This document shows, one piece after another, positions 1 through 6,172 of a DNA stretch of 6,696 nt. The position numbers were made by a program, and so were the translations under genes. Under the pieces are notes generated by a model that did no database searches, was not told the DNA's origin, and saw nothing but the letters and a program-made list of their open reading frames with translations. Source of the stretch: Candidatus Scybalocola fimicaballi (lineage in GTDB: Bacteria > Bacteroidota > Bacteroidia > Bacteroidales > Paludibacteraceae); NCBI GenBank assembly GCA_002317115.1, contig DCIP01000036.1, positions 1 to 6,696 on the forward strand. The letters are read 5' to 3'. Every line of letters starts with the position of its first letter. Positions within the stretch are counted from its first letter, which is position 1.

Positions 1-19
1 TTGCTACTTTCATTTTTTA

Positions 20-48
20 TTGTTTTATTAAAATTTTTCTTACTTTTG
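20..48 (+). promoter_or_regulatory. Bacteroidota-type promoter of the lamin-tail gene
   Basis: A -7 box TACTTTTG at 41-48 fits the Bacteroidota consensus TAnnTTTG. A TTG at 20-22, 18 bases upstream, can serve as the -33 element. Transcription would begin at about 54-57, giving a leader of about 40 bases before the ATG at 97. The -7 box is good; the -33 element is minimal. Confidence 0.6.
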
Positions 49-96
49 TAGGCGGATTAGCCTTTTGGGGTGCAAAATTAGTAAAAATTGTATAAT

Positions 97-1782
97 ATGA
101 AGTTATTTATTGGTTTAATTTATTGTTTTGTCATGCATTTTACAGATGCGGAATGGAAAAATGTTTGGTCGGGCGACAGTACATCTTTCAAAGTTGAAAA
201 TCAATCGTTGAGGCTTAATGCCGAGAAGACGCAATCATCCGCGTCGATTTCAACCAAATCAGATGCTATTATCTCTGCTACATGGCGTTTGTGCGGTAGC
301 ATTGATCTTAATCCTACTTCTTCCAATTATCTCGCTGTTTATCTTGCTTCGTCTTCTGCCGACGTCGCTGATTCCACTCTTTCCGGCTATTATCTGTTGC
401 TTGGAAAATCTAATGATGAGATTGCGTTGTGGAAATCATTAAATGGGACGCAGAAAAAGTTGGGTGCATCTGCTAAGAAAAGACTGAATTTCAGCACGGT
501 GAATTATGATATTGTGGTGCATACGGATAGTGTGGGCAACTGGAAAGTGATGAGTAAAATCAATGATGACGAAGATTACGTCGTCGACTTTACTGCCAAC
601 GACGGGGATATTGAAACGTCGTCGTATTTTATTCTTAATCCACATTTTACAAAGACTCGCACAACTCATTTCGCCTTTGATTCGATTTCTATCTCTACTG
701 ATTTTGTGGATTATGATCCTCCGTATGTGTCTGAAATTGAACGAAATGATTCGGTTATCTCTATCGTTTGGAACGAAAAGATAAAGCAGGAATCCGTTAG
801 CGTCGAAGCGAATCAAGATTTTGAATATTTGGGAAGTGATGAAAAGAAAACGCATTTCAAATATAATTCGACGGGATTGTCTGGCGAATACAATCTTTCT
901 ATTTCAGCTTGCGATATACGTGATAATTGTTCGACAGATACCACATTGAAAATATATTTTTCAGAAGAAGCGAAGAAAGGCGATGTGATTTTGAATGAGG
1001 TACTTTTTGATGTGCCGACGGACGGAAGCGAGTTCGTGGAACTATATAATAATAGTGATAAATGGATTTCTGCCAAATCATTGTTGATTGCCACAAGAAA
1101 AGCAAATGGCAATCTCAATTATATCACCCCTTTATCTGTCGACGTGAATGATGCGATTCCTCCGTATTCATATATTATAATTAGTAGAGATGTGGAGAAT
1201 GTTTGTGCCAAGTTTGACTGTGGCGACGACGCGGTTAAATTCACTTTGCCAAAGATGCCAACATTGAGCAATGACGGTGCAAATGTTGTGTTGCTCGACA
1301 AGAAGGAAAATGTGATGGATGAGTTTGCCTACGATCCTAAGATGCATAGCCAGTTTTCTAATCAGGATAAAGGCAGAAGTTTGGAACGAGTGTTATTCGT
1401 TGCAGACGAGTGGGCGTCAGCGTCCGATGAGAGTGGAGGAGCAACACCGGGGGCAAAAAATTCCGCGTCGTCGGCAAAAACGGAAGAAATCAATTGCGCC
1501 CAAAGTTTCATTACGTCGGATTTTCCTGAAATCATAATTGAATATTCGTTTTCAAAGCCGAATATCAAAGGCACATTGCTTTGCTTCGACAGGTATGGCA
1601 ACCCAATCTGTACGGTTTATGATTATCAGTTGATGGATAGGGAAGGAGAGTGGAGATGGAATGGTATGGACGGCAATGGAAACTTGTTGCCTACGGGAAT
1701 TTACGTGTTGGTGTTTGAGGCTGTCGCTGAAGCCGGAGACCGCATCAGAAAGAAGATTGTTTGCACGATCGGCGAAAGGTGA
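97..1782 (+). CDS. Secreted lamin-tail domain protein with FlgD/CHU_C-like C-terminus
   Basis: The frame is open from a TTG at 88, but the ATG at 97 is the better start: it gives a 561-residue protein that opens directly with a signal peptide (MKLFIGLIYCFVMHFTDA, likely cut after A18). Inferred domains: a beta-rich jelly-roll-like region at about 19-202; an Ig-like (Big-type) domain at about 206-290 beginning DPPYVSEIE; a lamin-tail domain at about 295-455 with the typical opening ILNEVLFDVPTDGSEFVELYN and a late SLERV...W..A....GGATPG segment; and a C-terminal beta domain at about 482-559 with the FlgD-Ig/CHU_C pattern WNGMDGNG...PTGIYV. That last domain also resembles type IX secretion sorting domains, so surface delivery is possible but unproven. 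No catalytic motif was seen. A cell-surface adhesion or scaffold role is only an inference. It appears monocistronic, with a hairpin 13 bases after its stop. Confidence 0.85.
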   Translation: MKLFIGLIYCFVMHFTDAEWKNVWSGDSTSFKVENQSLRLNAEKTQSSASISTKSDAIISATWRLCGSIDLNPTSSNYLAVYLASSSADVADSTLSGYYLLLGKSNDEIALWKSLNGTQKKLGASAKKRLNFSTVNYDIVVHTDSVGNWKVMSKINDDEDYVVDFTANDGDIETSSYFILNPHFTKTRTTHFAFDSISISTDFVDYDPPYVSEIERNDSVISIVWNEKIKQESVSVEANQDFEYLGSDEKKTHFKYNSTGLSGEYNLSISACDIRDNCSTDTTLKIYFSEEAKKGDVILNEVLFDVPTDGSEFVELYNNSDKWISAKSLLIATRKANGNLNYITPLSVDVNDAIPPYSYIIISRDVENVCAKFDCGDDAVKFTLPKMPTLSNDGANVVLLDKKENVMDEFAYDPKMHSQFSNQDKGRSLERVLFVADEWASASDESGGATPGAKNSASSAKTEEINCAQSFITSDFPEIIIEYSFSKPNIKGTLLCFDRYGNPICTVYDYQLMDREGEWRWNGMDGNGNLLPTGIYVLVFEAVAEAGDRIRKKIVCTIGER

Positions 1783-1795
1783 CCGTTTAAAAAGC

Positions 1796-1828
1796 GAAGG
1801 CACCTCGTCGTCGCGACGAAGTGACTTC
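1796..1828 (-). terminator. Strong hairpin, terminator-like mainly for the minus strand
   Basis: GAAGGCACCTCGTCG at 1796-1810 pairs with CGACGAAGTGACTTC at 1814-1828, with two mismatches and a TCG loop. Read on the minus strand, the stem is followed after two bases by TTTTT (1793-1789), the classic intrinsic terminator order. On the plus strand no clean T tract follows, although the hairpin lies just after the lamin-tail stop and may still end that transcript. Confidence 0.6.
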
Positions 1829-2045
1829 TATGAATGTTATTGTTTAGTCCTTTGAGTTTGAATCTTTCCCGGTTCAGTTTCTTTCTTCTGTTAAGAAGAT
1901 TGACTAAGGAAAATGAACCATCATAGTTATATAAACTTGAAAGATTAATGCAATTTTTACCGTTGGAATAAACTAAATAAATAGTACCGGTGTCGGGATT
2001 TAATATACAAACTAAGCATTATTGCTTGTATTTCTGTAGTTCCAA
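1829..2045 (-). pseudogene. Possible decayed small gene or small RNA, minus strand
   Basis: The frame begins at a possible TTG start (2045), has an in-frame TAA at 2021-2019, and is then open down to the hairpin at 1796-1828. The part after the stop has a protein-like composition: CLVCILNPDTGTIYLVYSNG, then NCINLSSLYNYDGSF, then a basic stretch with NLLNRRKKLNRERFK. The pattern 'DTG..YL...NG......L...DG' loosely recalls small Bacteroidota and Firmicutes domains of the DUF6440 kind, but this is a weak visual impression. A promoter-like site upstream (2143-2115) and a terminator-like hairpin downstream frame a transcript of about 320 nt. It could equally be a non-coding RNA, and in AT-rich DNA a 60-70 codon open frame can arise by chance. 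No intact start-to-stop ORF exists. Confidence 0.22.
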
Positions 2046-2114
2046 AGAAATAAGCGACTACAATATTAAATTTGGCAACAGTATTAAATCCTTCTTGTTT
2101 TAATTCCTTTAGTG

Positions 2115-2143
2115 CAAATATACATCTTTTTTTAATAATGCAA
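2115..2143 (-). promoter_or_regulatory. Candidate minus-strand promoter
   Basis: On the minus strand TATATTTG (2122-2115) matches TAnnTTTG exactly and continues as TATATTTGCAC, a frequent form of this box. TTG at 2143-2141 lies 18 bases upstream, the same spacing as in the promoter at 20-48. It points left, toward the relic frame and the hairpin at 1796-1828. The region is very AT-rich, so a chance match is possible. Confidence 0.4.
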
Positions 2144-2146
2144 GAT

Positions 2147-2367
2147 AAATTGAATAGAAAAATATAGAATTTTTGAGTGTTTCGTACAAAATGGCAACTA
2201 TTTTGGATGTTTTAGTGCATTTGAAATTGCCAGTTGTTAATAAAAGTTAAATATGGTTGTGCCTTATTATATCAACTTGAATTGGGTATAAATGTTCTTA
2301 TTAGATATTTGAAAATGATCCTCAAGGTCAGATAAAATGAAAAATAATCAAAAAAACAGAGAAAATA
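2147..2367. other. AT-rich intergenic stretch, nothing recognised
   Basis: This is low-GC DNA between the candidate minus-strand promoter and the tRNA promoter. No open frame with protein-like composition, no RNA fold I recognise and no clear repeat was seen. A minus-strand open frame runs through its right part but overlaps the tRNA gene and its promoter, and is not credible. Confidence 0.5.
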
Positions 2368-2398
2368 TTTGCAGATATAAAAAAATGCATTACCTTTG
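2368..2398 (+). promoter_or_regulatory. Promoter of tRNA-Asp
   Basis: TTTG at 2368-2371, then 19 bases, then TACCTTTG at 2391-2398. This is an essentially perfect Bacteroidota sigma-ABfr promoter (TTTG-N19-TAnnTTTG). The predicted start, a few bases downstream, leaves a short 5' leader before the tRNA at 2428. Confidence 0.85.
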
Positions 2399-2427
2399 CA
2401 CTCGCAATTAGGAAATGAGAGCACGAT

Positions 2428-2501
2428 GGTGTGGTAGTTCAGCTGGTTAGAATACATGCCTGTCACGCATGGGGTCGCGGGTTCGAGTCCCGTCCATACC
2501 G
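2428..2501 (+). tRNA. tRNA-Asp (anticodon GTC)
   Basis: A full 74-nt cloverleaf can be drawn. The acceptor stem is GGTGTGG with CCATACC (one G-U pair) and discriminator G at 2501. The D arm contains AGCTGGTTAGA. The anticodon stem is CATGC/GCATG with loop CTGTCAC, giving anticodon GTC. The T arm is CGGGTTCGAGTCCCG. The CCA end is not encoded (CAA follows G73), so it would be added after transcription. It has its own promoter and terminator and appears to be a single-gene unit. Confidence 0.97.
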
Positions 2502-2505
2502 CAAT

Positions 2506-2534
2506 AAGGAGTTCAATGAAGGACTCCTTTTTTT
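2506..2534 (+). terminator. Intrinsic terminator after tRNA-Asp
   Basis: AAGGAGTTC (2506-2514) pairs with GGACTCCTT (2521-2529), nine pairs including one G-U, around a six-base loop. The T tract spans 2528-2534. It begins five bases after the mature tRNA end. Confidence 0.88.
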
Positions 2535-2559
2535 GTTAAATATTCTTTGGGAATTGTCT

Positions 2560-2778
2560 ATGGAAAATAAGTATATTATTGCGGCAATTGGAATTTTTAT
2601 GATCATTGTTGTAATCGGAGTGGTTCTTTTGATGTCCTACGCTATATGGAAACTAGCGCTGCCCAAGATGAATGGCAATAGATGGTTGTATATGGCGTTG
2701 ACTATATTTTATTTTCTTGTGGCATTCGGAATTGTGCGATGTCTGCTATTTTCGTATTATTTGATTTCAAAATTCTAA
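2560..2778 (+). CDS. Small two-helix membrane protein, 72 aa
   Basis: Not recognised as a named family. The frame is open upstream into the tRNA gene, but the first ATG after the tRNA terminator (2560) gives a clean 72-residue protein beginning MENKYIIAAIGIF. It has two hydrophobic segments, about residues 5-29 and 43-68, joined by a short polar loop (KLALPKMNGNRW). With no signal peptide and only two helices, it is probably an inner-membrane protein. No catalytic residues were seen. Its own promoter is unclear: TATTCTTTG at 2541-2549 is one base longer than the -7 consensus and would make the message nearly leaderless, so read-through from the tRNA unit is an alternative. A strong terminator 37 bases downstream supports a real transcript. 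Confidence 0.6.
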   Translation: MENKYIIAAIGIFMIIVVIGVVLLMSYAIWKLALPKMNGNRWLYMALTIFYFLVAFGIVRCLLFSYYLISKF

Positions 2779-2815
2779 AAAACGGTATTGCTAAAAGTGA
2801 ACCGTGATGAGATAT

Positions 2816-2854
2816 AAGGAGCAATGAGTATGTTACACTTGTTGCTCTTTTTTT
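2816..2854 (+). terminator. Intrinsic terminator after the 72-aa membrane protein
   Basis: GAGCAATGAGT (2819-2829) pairs with ACTTGTTGCTC (2837-2847), eleven pairs with two G-U, and a seven-base loop. Seven T residues follow at 2848-2854, and the AAG at 2816-2818 can pair with the start of the T tract. Confidence 0.88.
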
Positions 2855-2916
2855 GATTATACAGTAATCGTCTTTACTAATTTCCAATTTTATATTAAAA
2901 ATTTCGCATTTATTTC

Positions 2917-2924
2917 TATCTTTG
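2917..2924 (+). promoter_or_regulatory. -7 box of the AICAR formyltransferase promoter
   Basis: TATCTTTG followed by CA is an exact TAnnTTTG match. No TTTG is present at the expected -33 distance; the sequence there is only AT-rich. The message would start near 2930, leaving a leader of about 20 bases, too short for a purine riboswitch. None was seen. Confidence 0.65.
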
Positions 2925-2949
2925 CAATCAAATTTAAAATACTTTCCTA

Positions 2950-4122
2950 ATGAAAGAAATGGAATTGAAATATGGTTGTAATCCCAACCAGAAGCCTTCC
3001 CGTATTTTTATGGAGGAGGGTGAGTTGCCAATCGAGGTGTTGTGTGGCCGTCCAGGTTATATCAACCTTCTAGACGCTTTCAACTCTTGGCAGCTTGTTA
3101 CTGAACTAAAGGCTGCTACTGGTCTTCCTGCTGCAGCATCGTTCAAACACGTAAGTCCTGCAGGTGCGGCAGTTGCGGTGCCGATGTCGGACACTTTGAA
3201 GAAGATCTATTTCGTAGATGATAAGGAGCTTAGTCCATTGGCTACAGCATACGCACGTGCTCGTGGTGCAGACCGTATGTCTTCTTTCGGTGACTTTATC
3301 GCATTGTCAGATGTTTGTGACAAGCAGACTGCAGATTTGATTTCTCGTGAGGTGAGCGACGGTGTTATCGCTCCAGGTTATGACCCTGAGGCTCTTGAGA
3401 TCTTGAAGGCAAAGCGTAAGGGTACATACTGTATCATCAAGATGGACACTAACTATCGCCCAAATCCAATCGAGAGAAAGCAGGTGTTTGGTGTTACTTT
3501 CGAGCAGGGAAGAAACGAGTTGAAGATTGACGAGTCTTTGTTCAAGGAGTTCCCTACAAAGTTGAAGTCATTCCCTGAGTCAGCTAAGCGTGACCTTTTG
3601 ATCGCACTTATCACACTTAAGTACACTCAGTCTAACTCAGTTTGCTATGCTAAAGATGGACAGGCTATCGGTATTGGTGCCGGTCAGCAGAGCCGTATCC
3701 ACTGTACTCGTTTGGCTGGTAATAAGGCAGATATCTGGTACCTTCGCCAGAATCCAAAGGTGATGGCACTTCCATTCAAGCCAGGTATCAAGCGTGCTGA
3801 TCGTGACAATACAATCGACGTTTACATTTCTGACGATTATATGGATGTCCTTGCTGACGGTGTATGGGAAAACTTCTTTACAGAGAAGCCAGAGCCTATC
3901 ACACGTGAGGAGAAGCGTGCATGGTTGGACACAATGACTGACGTTGCTCTTGGTTCAGACGCATTCTTCCCGTTCGGAGACAACATAGAGAGAGCAAACA
4001 AGAGTGGTGTTAAGTTTATTGCACAGCCTGGTGGTTCAGTGCGTGATGACAATGTTATCGAGTGCTGTGACCGTCTTGGTATCACAATGACATTCACAGG
4101 AATCCGTCTATTCCACCATTAA
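2950..4122 (+). CDS. Stand-alone AICAR formyltransferase (ATIC-type, EC 2.1.2.3)
   Basis: This enzyme transfers a formyl group from 10-formyl-tetrahydrofolate to AICAR, giving FAICAR, the penultimate step of de novo IMP synthesis in the cytosol. The 390 residues span only the formyltransferase half of bifunctional PurH; the N-terminal IMP cyclohydrolase half (about 200 residues) is absent. Compared from memory with human ATIC, the match is very close: AAASFKHVSPAGAAV (61-75, catalytic K66-H67), YARARGADRMSSFGDF (101-116), KYTQSNSVCYAK (224-235, N229), GIGAGQQSRIHCTRLAG (241-257), SDAFFPFGDN (336-345, D337) and the C-terminal RLFHH. The arginine of the human LRYGMNPHQ segment is K7 here. The ATG at 2950 aligns with the domain start. 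Codon choice is regular (many CGT, GAC, ATC), as in well-expressed genes. FAICAR ring closure must be done by another protein encoded elsewhere. I leave the symbol blank because purH normally means the bifunctional enzyme. Confidence 0.95.
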   Translation: MKEMELKYGCNPNQKPSRIFMEEGELPIEVLCGRPGYINLLDAFNSWQLVTELKAATGLPAAASFKHVSPAGAAVAVPMSDTLKKIYFVDDKELSPLATAYARARGADRMSSFGDFIALSDVCDKQTADLISREVSDGVIAPGYDPEALEILKAKRKGTYCIIKMDTNYRPNPIERKQVFGVTFEQGRNELKIDESLFKEFPTKLKSFPESAKRDLLIALITLKYTQSNSVCYAKDGQAIGIGAGQQSRIHCTRLAGNKADIWYLRQNPKVMALPFKPGIKRADRDNTIDVYISDDYMDVLADGVWENFFTEKPEPITREEKRAWLDTMTDVALGSDAFFPFGDNIERANKSGVKFIAQPGGSVRDDNVIECCDRLGITMTFTGIRLFHH

Positions 4123-4172
4123 TTGGAGAAGATGTGTAAATCCACGTCGCACGGAGAATATATAGAAGATAG

Positions 4173-4204
4173 AAGGGCAGGGGAGCAATCTCTTGCCCTT
4201 TCTT
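4173..4204 (+). terminator. Intrinsic terminator after AICAR formyltransferase
   Basis: AAGGGCAGGGGA (4173-4184) pairs with TCTCTTGCCCTT (4189-4200), twelve pairs including two G-U, closing a GCAA tetraloop of the stable GNRA class. It is followed by TCTT, a weak T tract. Confidence 0.75.
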
Positions 4205-4245
4205 GTCGTTGCTTATCGTTATCGTTTTCGCTATTTTGTATAAAA

Positions 4246-4289
4246 AAGTTAAATTCGACGCTGCACTTTGAAAAATCGTAAGTTAAATT
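4246..4289 (+). repeat. Two direct repeats upstream of the three-gene unit
   Basis: AAGTTAAATT occurs at 4246-4255 and again at 4280-4289, with starts 34 bases apart (about three helical turns). The second copy ends directly beside the -33 element at 4290. The pair could be a regulator site, but the motif is AT-rich and short, so chance is a real alternative. Confidence 0.3.
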
Positions 4290-4320
4290 TTTGCCAATTT
4301 TGCCTAAATATGTACTTTTG
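4290..4320 (+). promoter_or_regulatory. Promoter of the three-gene membrane operon
   Basis: TTTG at 4290-4293, 19 bases, then TACTTTTG at 4313-4320. This is a consensus Bacteroidota promoter. The start would be near 4327, leaving a leader of about 45 bases before the ATG at 4372. No other convincing promoter lies between the three downstream genes. Confidence 0.8.
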
Positions 4321-4371
4321 AGAAATTTTTAGATATAATGCGATTTTCGTATTATCATTAGAATAAGTGAT

Positions 4372-5079
4372 ATGGGACTTTTTAAAGGAATAAAAAATTT
4401 GTTGTTTGAGGAGGTCGACGATAAAGGACGTCCAATTAAACGAGAAGAACCAAAATCTGCACCTAAGGCAGCTCCTGTAGAGCCAGCCCCAGTAAAAGAG
4501 ACCGCAGCTCCAAAGCCAGTGTCTACTGGATCTGAATTCAAGACAAATGATAGCAATTTAGATGATTCGCAGATTGACGAGGTTGTTCTTGACAATATTA
4601 TTGCGATGCTTGATGAAAAGAATATTCCTGGTCCGGATTATTTAGAGTTAAAAAAGGCAGCTAACGATGATGTGCTTGTCAAGACTATTCCGGATGAGAA
4701 AACACGTTTCTCGGTTAGCTTCGCGTCGCTGAAAGCTGCGGCTCCGACTCTGTCAAAGAAACAGATTTTACAGAGTATTCTCACTTATATTCAGTATATT
4801 GAAGATGAGAGAGCCAACGGAGTCAGTCAGTTTAACAAACTTTGGCAGGAGCAGGTTGTCGCTCGTGAGGATGCCATTGCAAAAGCTAAAAATGAGATAG
4901 TTGAATTGGAAGATAAACTGGCAAAGTTGAAGCAATTCTCGCAAGAGCAGGAAGGACAGTTGACTGCTGTGAAGAGTGATTGTGAGAAGAAGAAGAAAGA
5001 ATTTAATGCTACCGTCGACTTTATGATCGGAAAATTGAGAATGGACGGAGCAAAAATTGAAGATGCACTGACAGAATAA
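4372..5079 (+). CDS. Soluble coiled-coil protein with amphipathic N-terminus (unknown)
   Basis: 235 residues; I do not recognise a named family. There is no signal peptide or membrane span. Segments in order: an amphipathic helix MGLFKGIKNLLFEEV (1-15) of the kind that lies on membranes, similar in feel to the PspA N-terminus; a flexible linker rich in Pro, Ala, Lys and Glu (about 20-55); a helical domain (about 62-150) with the conspicuous turn IPGPDYLELKKA (85-96), then TRFSVSFASLKAAAPTLSKK; and a strongly charged coiled coil (about 155-215), ending in an acidic tail. There is a single cysteine (C204). It is the first gene of a unit of three, with 15 bases to the next gene. The context suggests a cytoplasmic, membrane-touching partner of the coiled-coil membrane protein encoded next; this is inference. 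Confidence 0.85.
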   Translation: MGLFKGIKNLLFEEVDDKGRPIKREEPKSAPKAAPVEPAPVKETAAPKPVSTGSEFKTNDSNLDDSQIDEVVLDNIIAMLDEKNIPGPDYLELKKAANDDVLVKTIPDEKTRFSVSFASLKAAAPTLSKKQILQSILTYIQYIEDERANGVSQFNKLWQEQVVAREDAIAKAKNEIVELEDKLAKLKQFSQEQEGQLTAVKSDCEKKKKEFNATVDFMIGKLRMDGAKIEDALTE

Positions 5080-5094
5080 AAAATAAATAACAAT

Positions 5095-6147
5095 ATGGAA
5101 TTTAATAATCTGCCACCAGTTAGTGGCGAAAATAAGGTATCTCCTTGGGAGAAGCCAGGTGGTACTTTAGGAAAGATTGTAGCGGGAGTTGCCGCTGTCG
5201 GCGGACTAATGCTGTTATATCAGGTATTGCCATTCCTAATCACATTGGCGTCAAACGTCATCACGTTGGCTGCTTTAGTCGGAGTGATTGCAGGAATTGG
5301 ATTTTTGTTGACAAATAAGAAGTTTCAGGAGCTATGCTCAAACGCATATTTTATGTTGATGAGAAAGCTAACTGGTCTTATTATCGAAATTGATCCTATT
5401 GCAATTGTGCGCAAGAAGATCCTTGAGATGAAAAATAAGATCCAGGAGATCCAGAAGCACATGGGCACTATGCGTGGCTTGATGATGCAGTCGGAGAAGG
5501 AACTTGCAGCCAAGAAGGAAGAGTTGATGACGAACTTCCGTCGCCTTGAAGTTTACAACAAACAGGGAGACAAGGGTAGTGCGCAAGTGGCTGAACGACA
5601 GATTGTTCGTTTGAAAGAGGCAATTGAGCGTCGTACTGCACGTTTGGAGGAGTCAAAGAAATGGTATGCGATCCTTCAGCAGTTGAAACGTGCTGCCGAC
5701 CTAACAGTCGAGGATACAGAGAATGAGGTTAAGGAGCGTGAGGACGAGTATCGTTCAATCAAGGAGCAACATAAGGCATTTTCTTCAATGATGTCTATTT
5801 TGAAGGGAGACCCTGATCAGATGGAAACATTCACACGTGCTATGGATTATATGGCTGATGATATTTCTCAGCGTCTTGGAGAGATGACAACAGTCATTGA
5901 GGAGACAGGTGGAGTATTGAGTCAGATCAATGTGGATAATGCGGTTGCTTCAGCTCGTGCGGATGAGTTGTTGAAGCGTTACGAGGCGTACGGAATCGAT
6001 GGATTGTTCAGTTCATCTAAGAAAGAGTCTGCTTCATCCTCTAAGTTTGGAACATCGGCATCTGATGCTGTATTTTCGGAAGGACCAGAGCCAGAGGGTG
6101 TAAAAACAACATCGTCTGAGTCTTCTTCGGAGCGCAGATATTTTTAA
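5095..6147 (+). CDS. Membrane-anchored PspA/IM30-like coiled-coil protein
   Basis: 350 residues. A short polar N-terminus (1-24) is followed by a hydrophobic hairpin of two spans (about 25-48 and 50-73), then an almost uninterrupted alpha-helical coiled coil (about 98-300) and a Ser/Glu-rich disordered tail (306-350). The helical part begins EIDPIAIVRKKILEMKNKIQ (98-117), which by eye parallels the DPxxLVRxxIxEMxxxL opening of PspA helix 1. It continues with Lys/Glu-rich helices, a GDPDQMETFTRAM hinge (238-250) and a final helix, the same order as in PspA/IM30 (ESCRT-III superfamily). The difference is the two-span anchor in place of the amphipathic PspA helix. This suggests a role in membrane maintenance or remodelling at the inner membrane. 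The resemblance is remembered, not computed; a generic coiled-coil protein is the alternative. It is the middle gene of the operon. Confidence 0.85.
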   Translation: MEFNNLPPVSGENKVSPWEKPGGTLGKIVAGVAAVGGLMLLYQVLPFLITLASNVITLAALVGVIAGIGFLLTNKKFQELCSNAYFMLMRKLTGLIIEIDPIAIVRKKILEMKNKIQEIQKHMGTMRGLMMQSEKELAAKKEELMTNFRRLEVYNKQGDKGSAQVAERQIVRLKEAIERRTARLEESKKWYAILQQLKRAADLTVEDTENEVKEREDEYRSIKEQHKAFSSMMSILKGDPDQMETFTRAMDYMADDISQRLGEMTTVIEETGGVLSQINVDNAVASARADELLKRYEAYGIDGLFSSSKKESASSSKFGTSASDAVFSEGPEPEGVKTTSSESSSERRYF

Positions 6148-6172
6148 TTATTAACTGATTAAAGCTTAGATT

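Noticed and set aside
88..96. TTG start for the lamin-tail protein
   Set aside because: The ATG at 97 gives a standard signal peptide directly; the TTG adds only three residues in front of it.
439..1118. Long antisense frames within the lamin-tail gene
   Set aside because: They are shadows of a strongly supported plus-strand gene with clear domain motifs, and no promoter was found for them.
2272..2466. Minus-strand 64-codon frame
   Set aside because: It overlaps the tRNA gene and its promoter in antisense, and its Phe/Tyr/Ile-rich translation is typical of AT-rich non-coding DNA.
2428..2534. Attachment site for an integrative element at tRNA-Asp
   Set aside because: No second copy of the tRNA 3' end (CGGGTTCGAGTCCCG) and no integrase were found in the window.
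2431..2559. Upstream extension of the 72-aa membrane protein, starting from a GTG inside the tRNA gene
   Set aside because: It would translate the tRNA-Asp gene and its terminator. The residues before the ATG at 2560 are composition noise and not a signal sequence.
2880..2949. Purine riboswitch before the AICAR formyltransferase
   Set aside because: The predicted leader is only about 20 bases, and no aptamer-like fold is possible between promoter and start.
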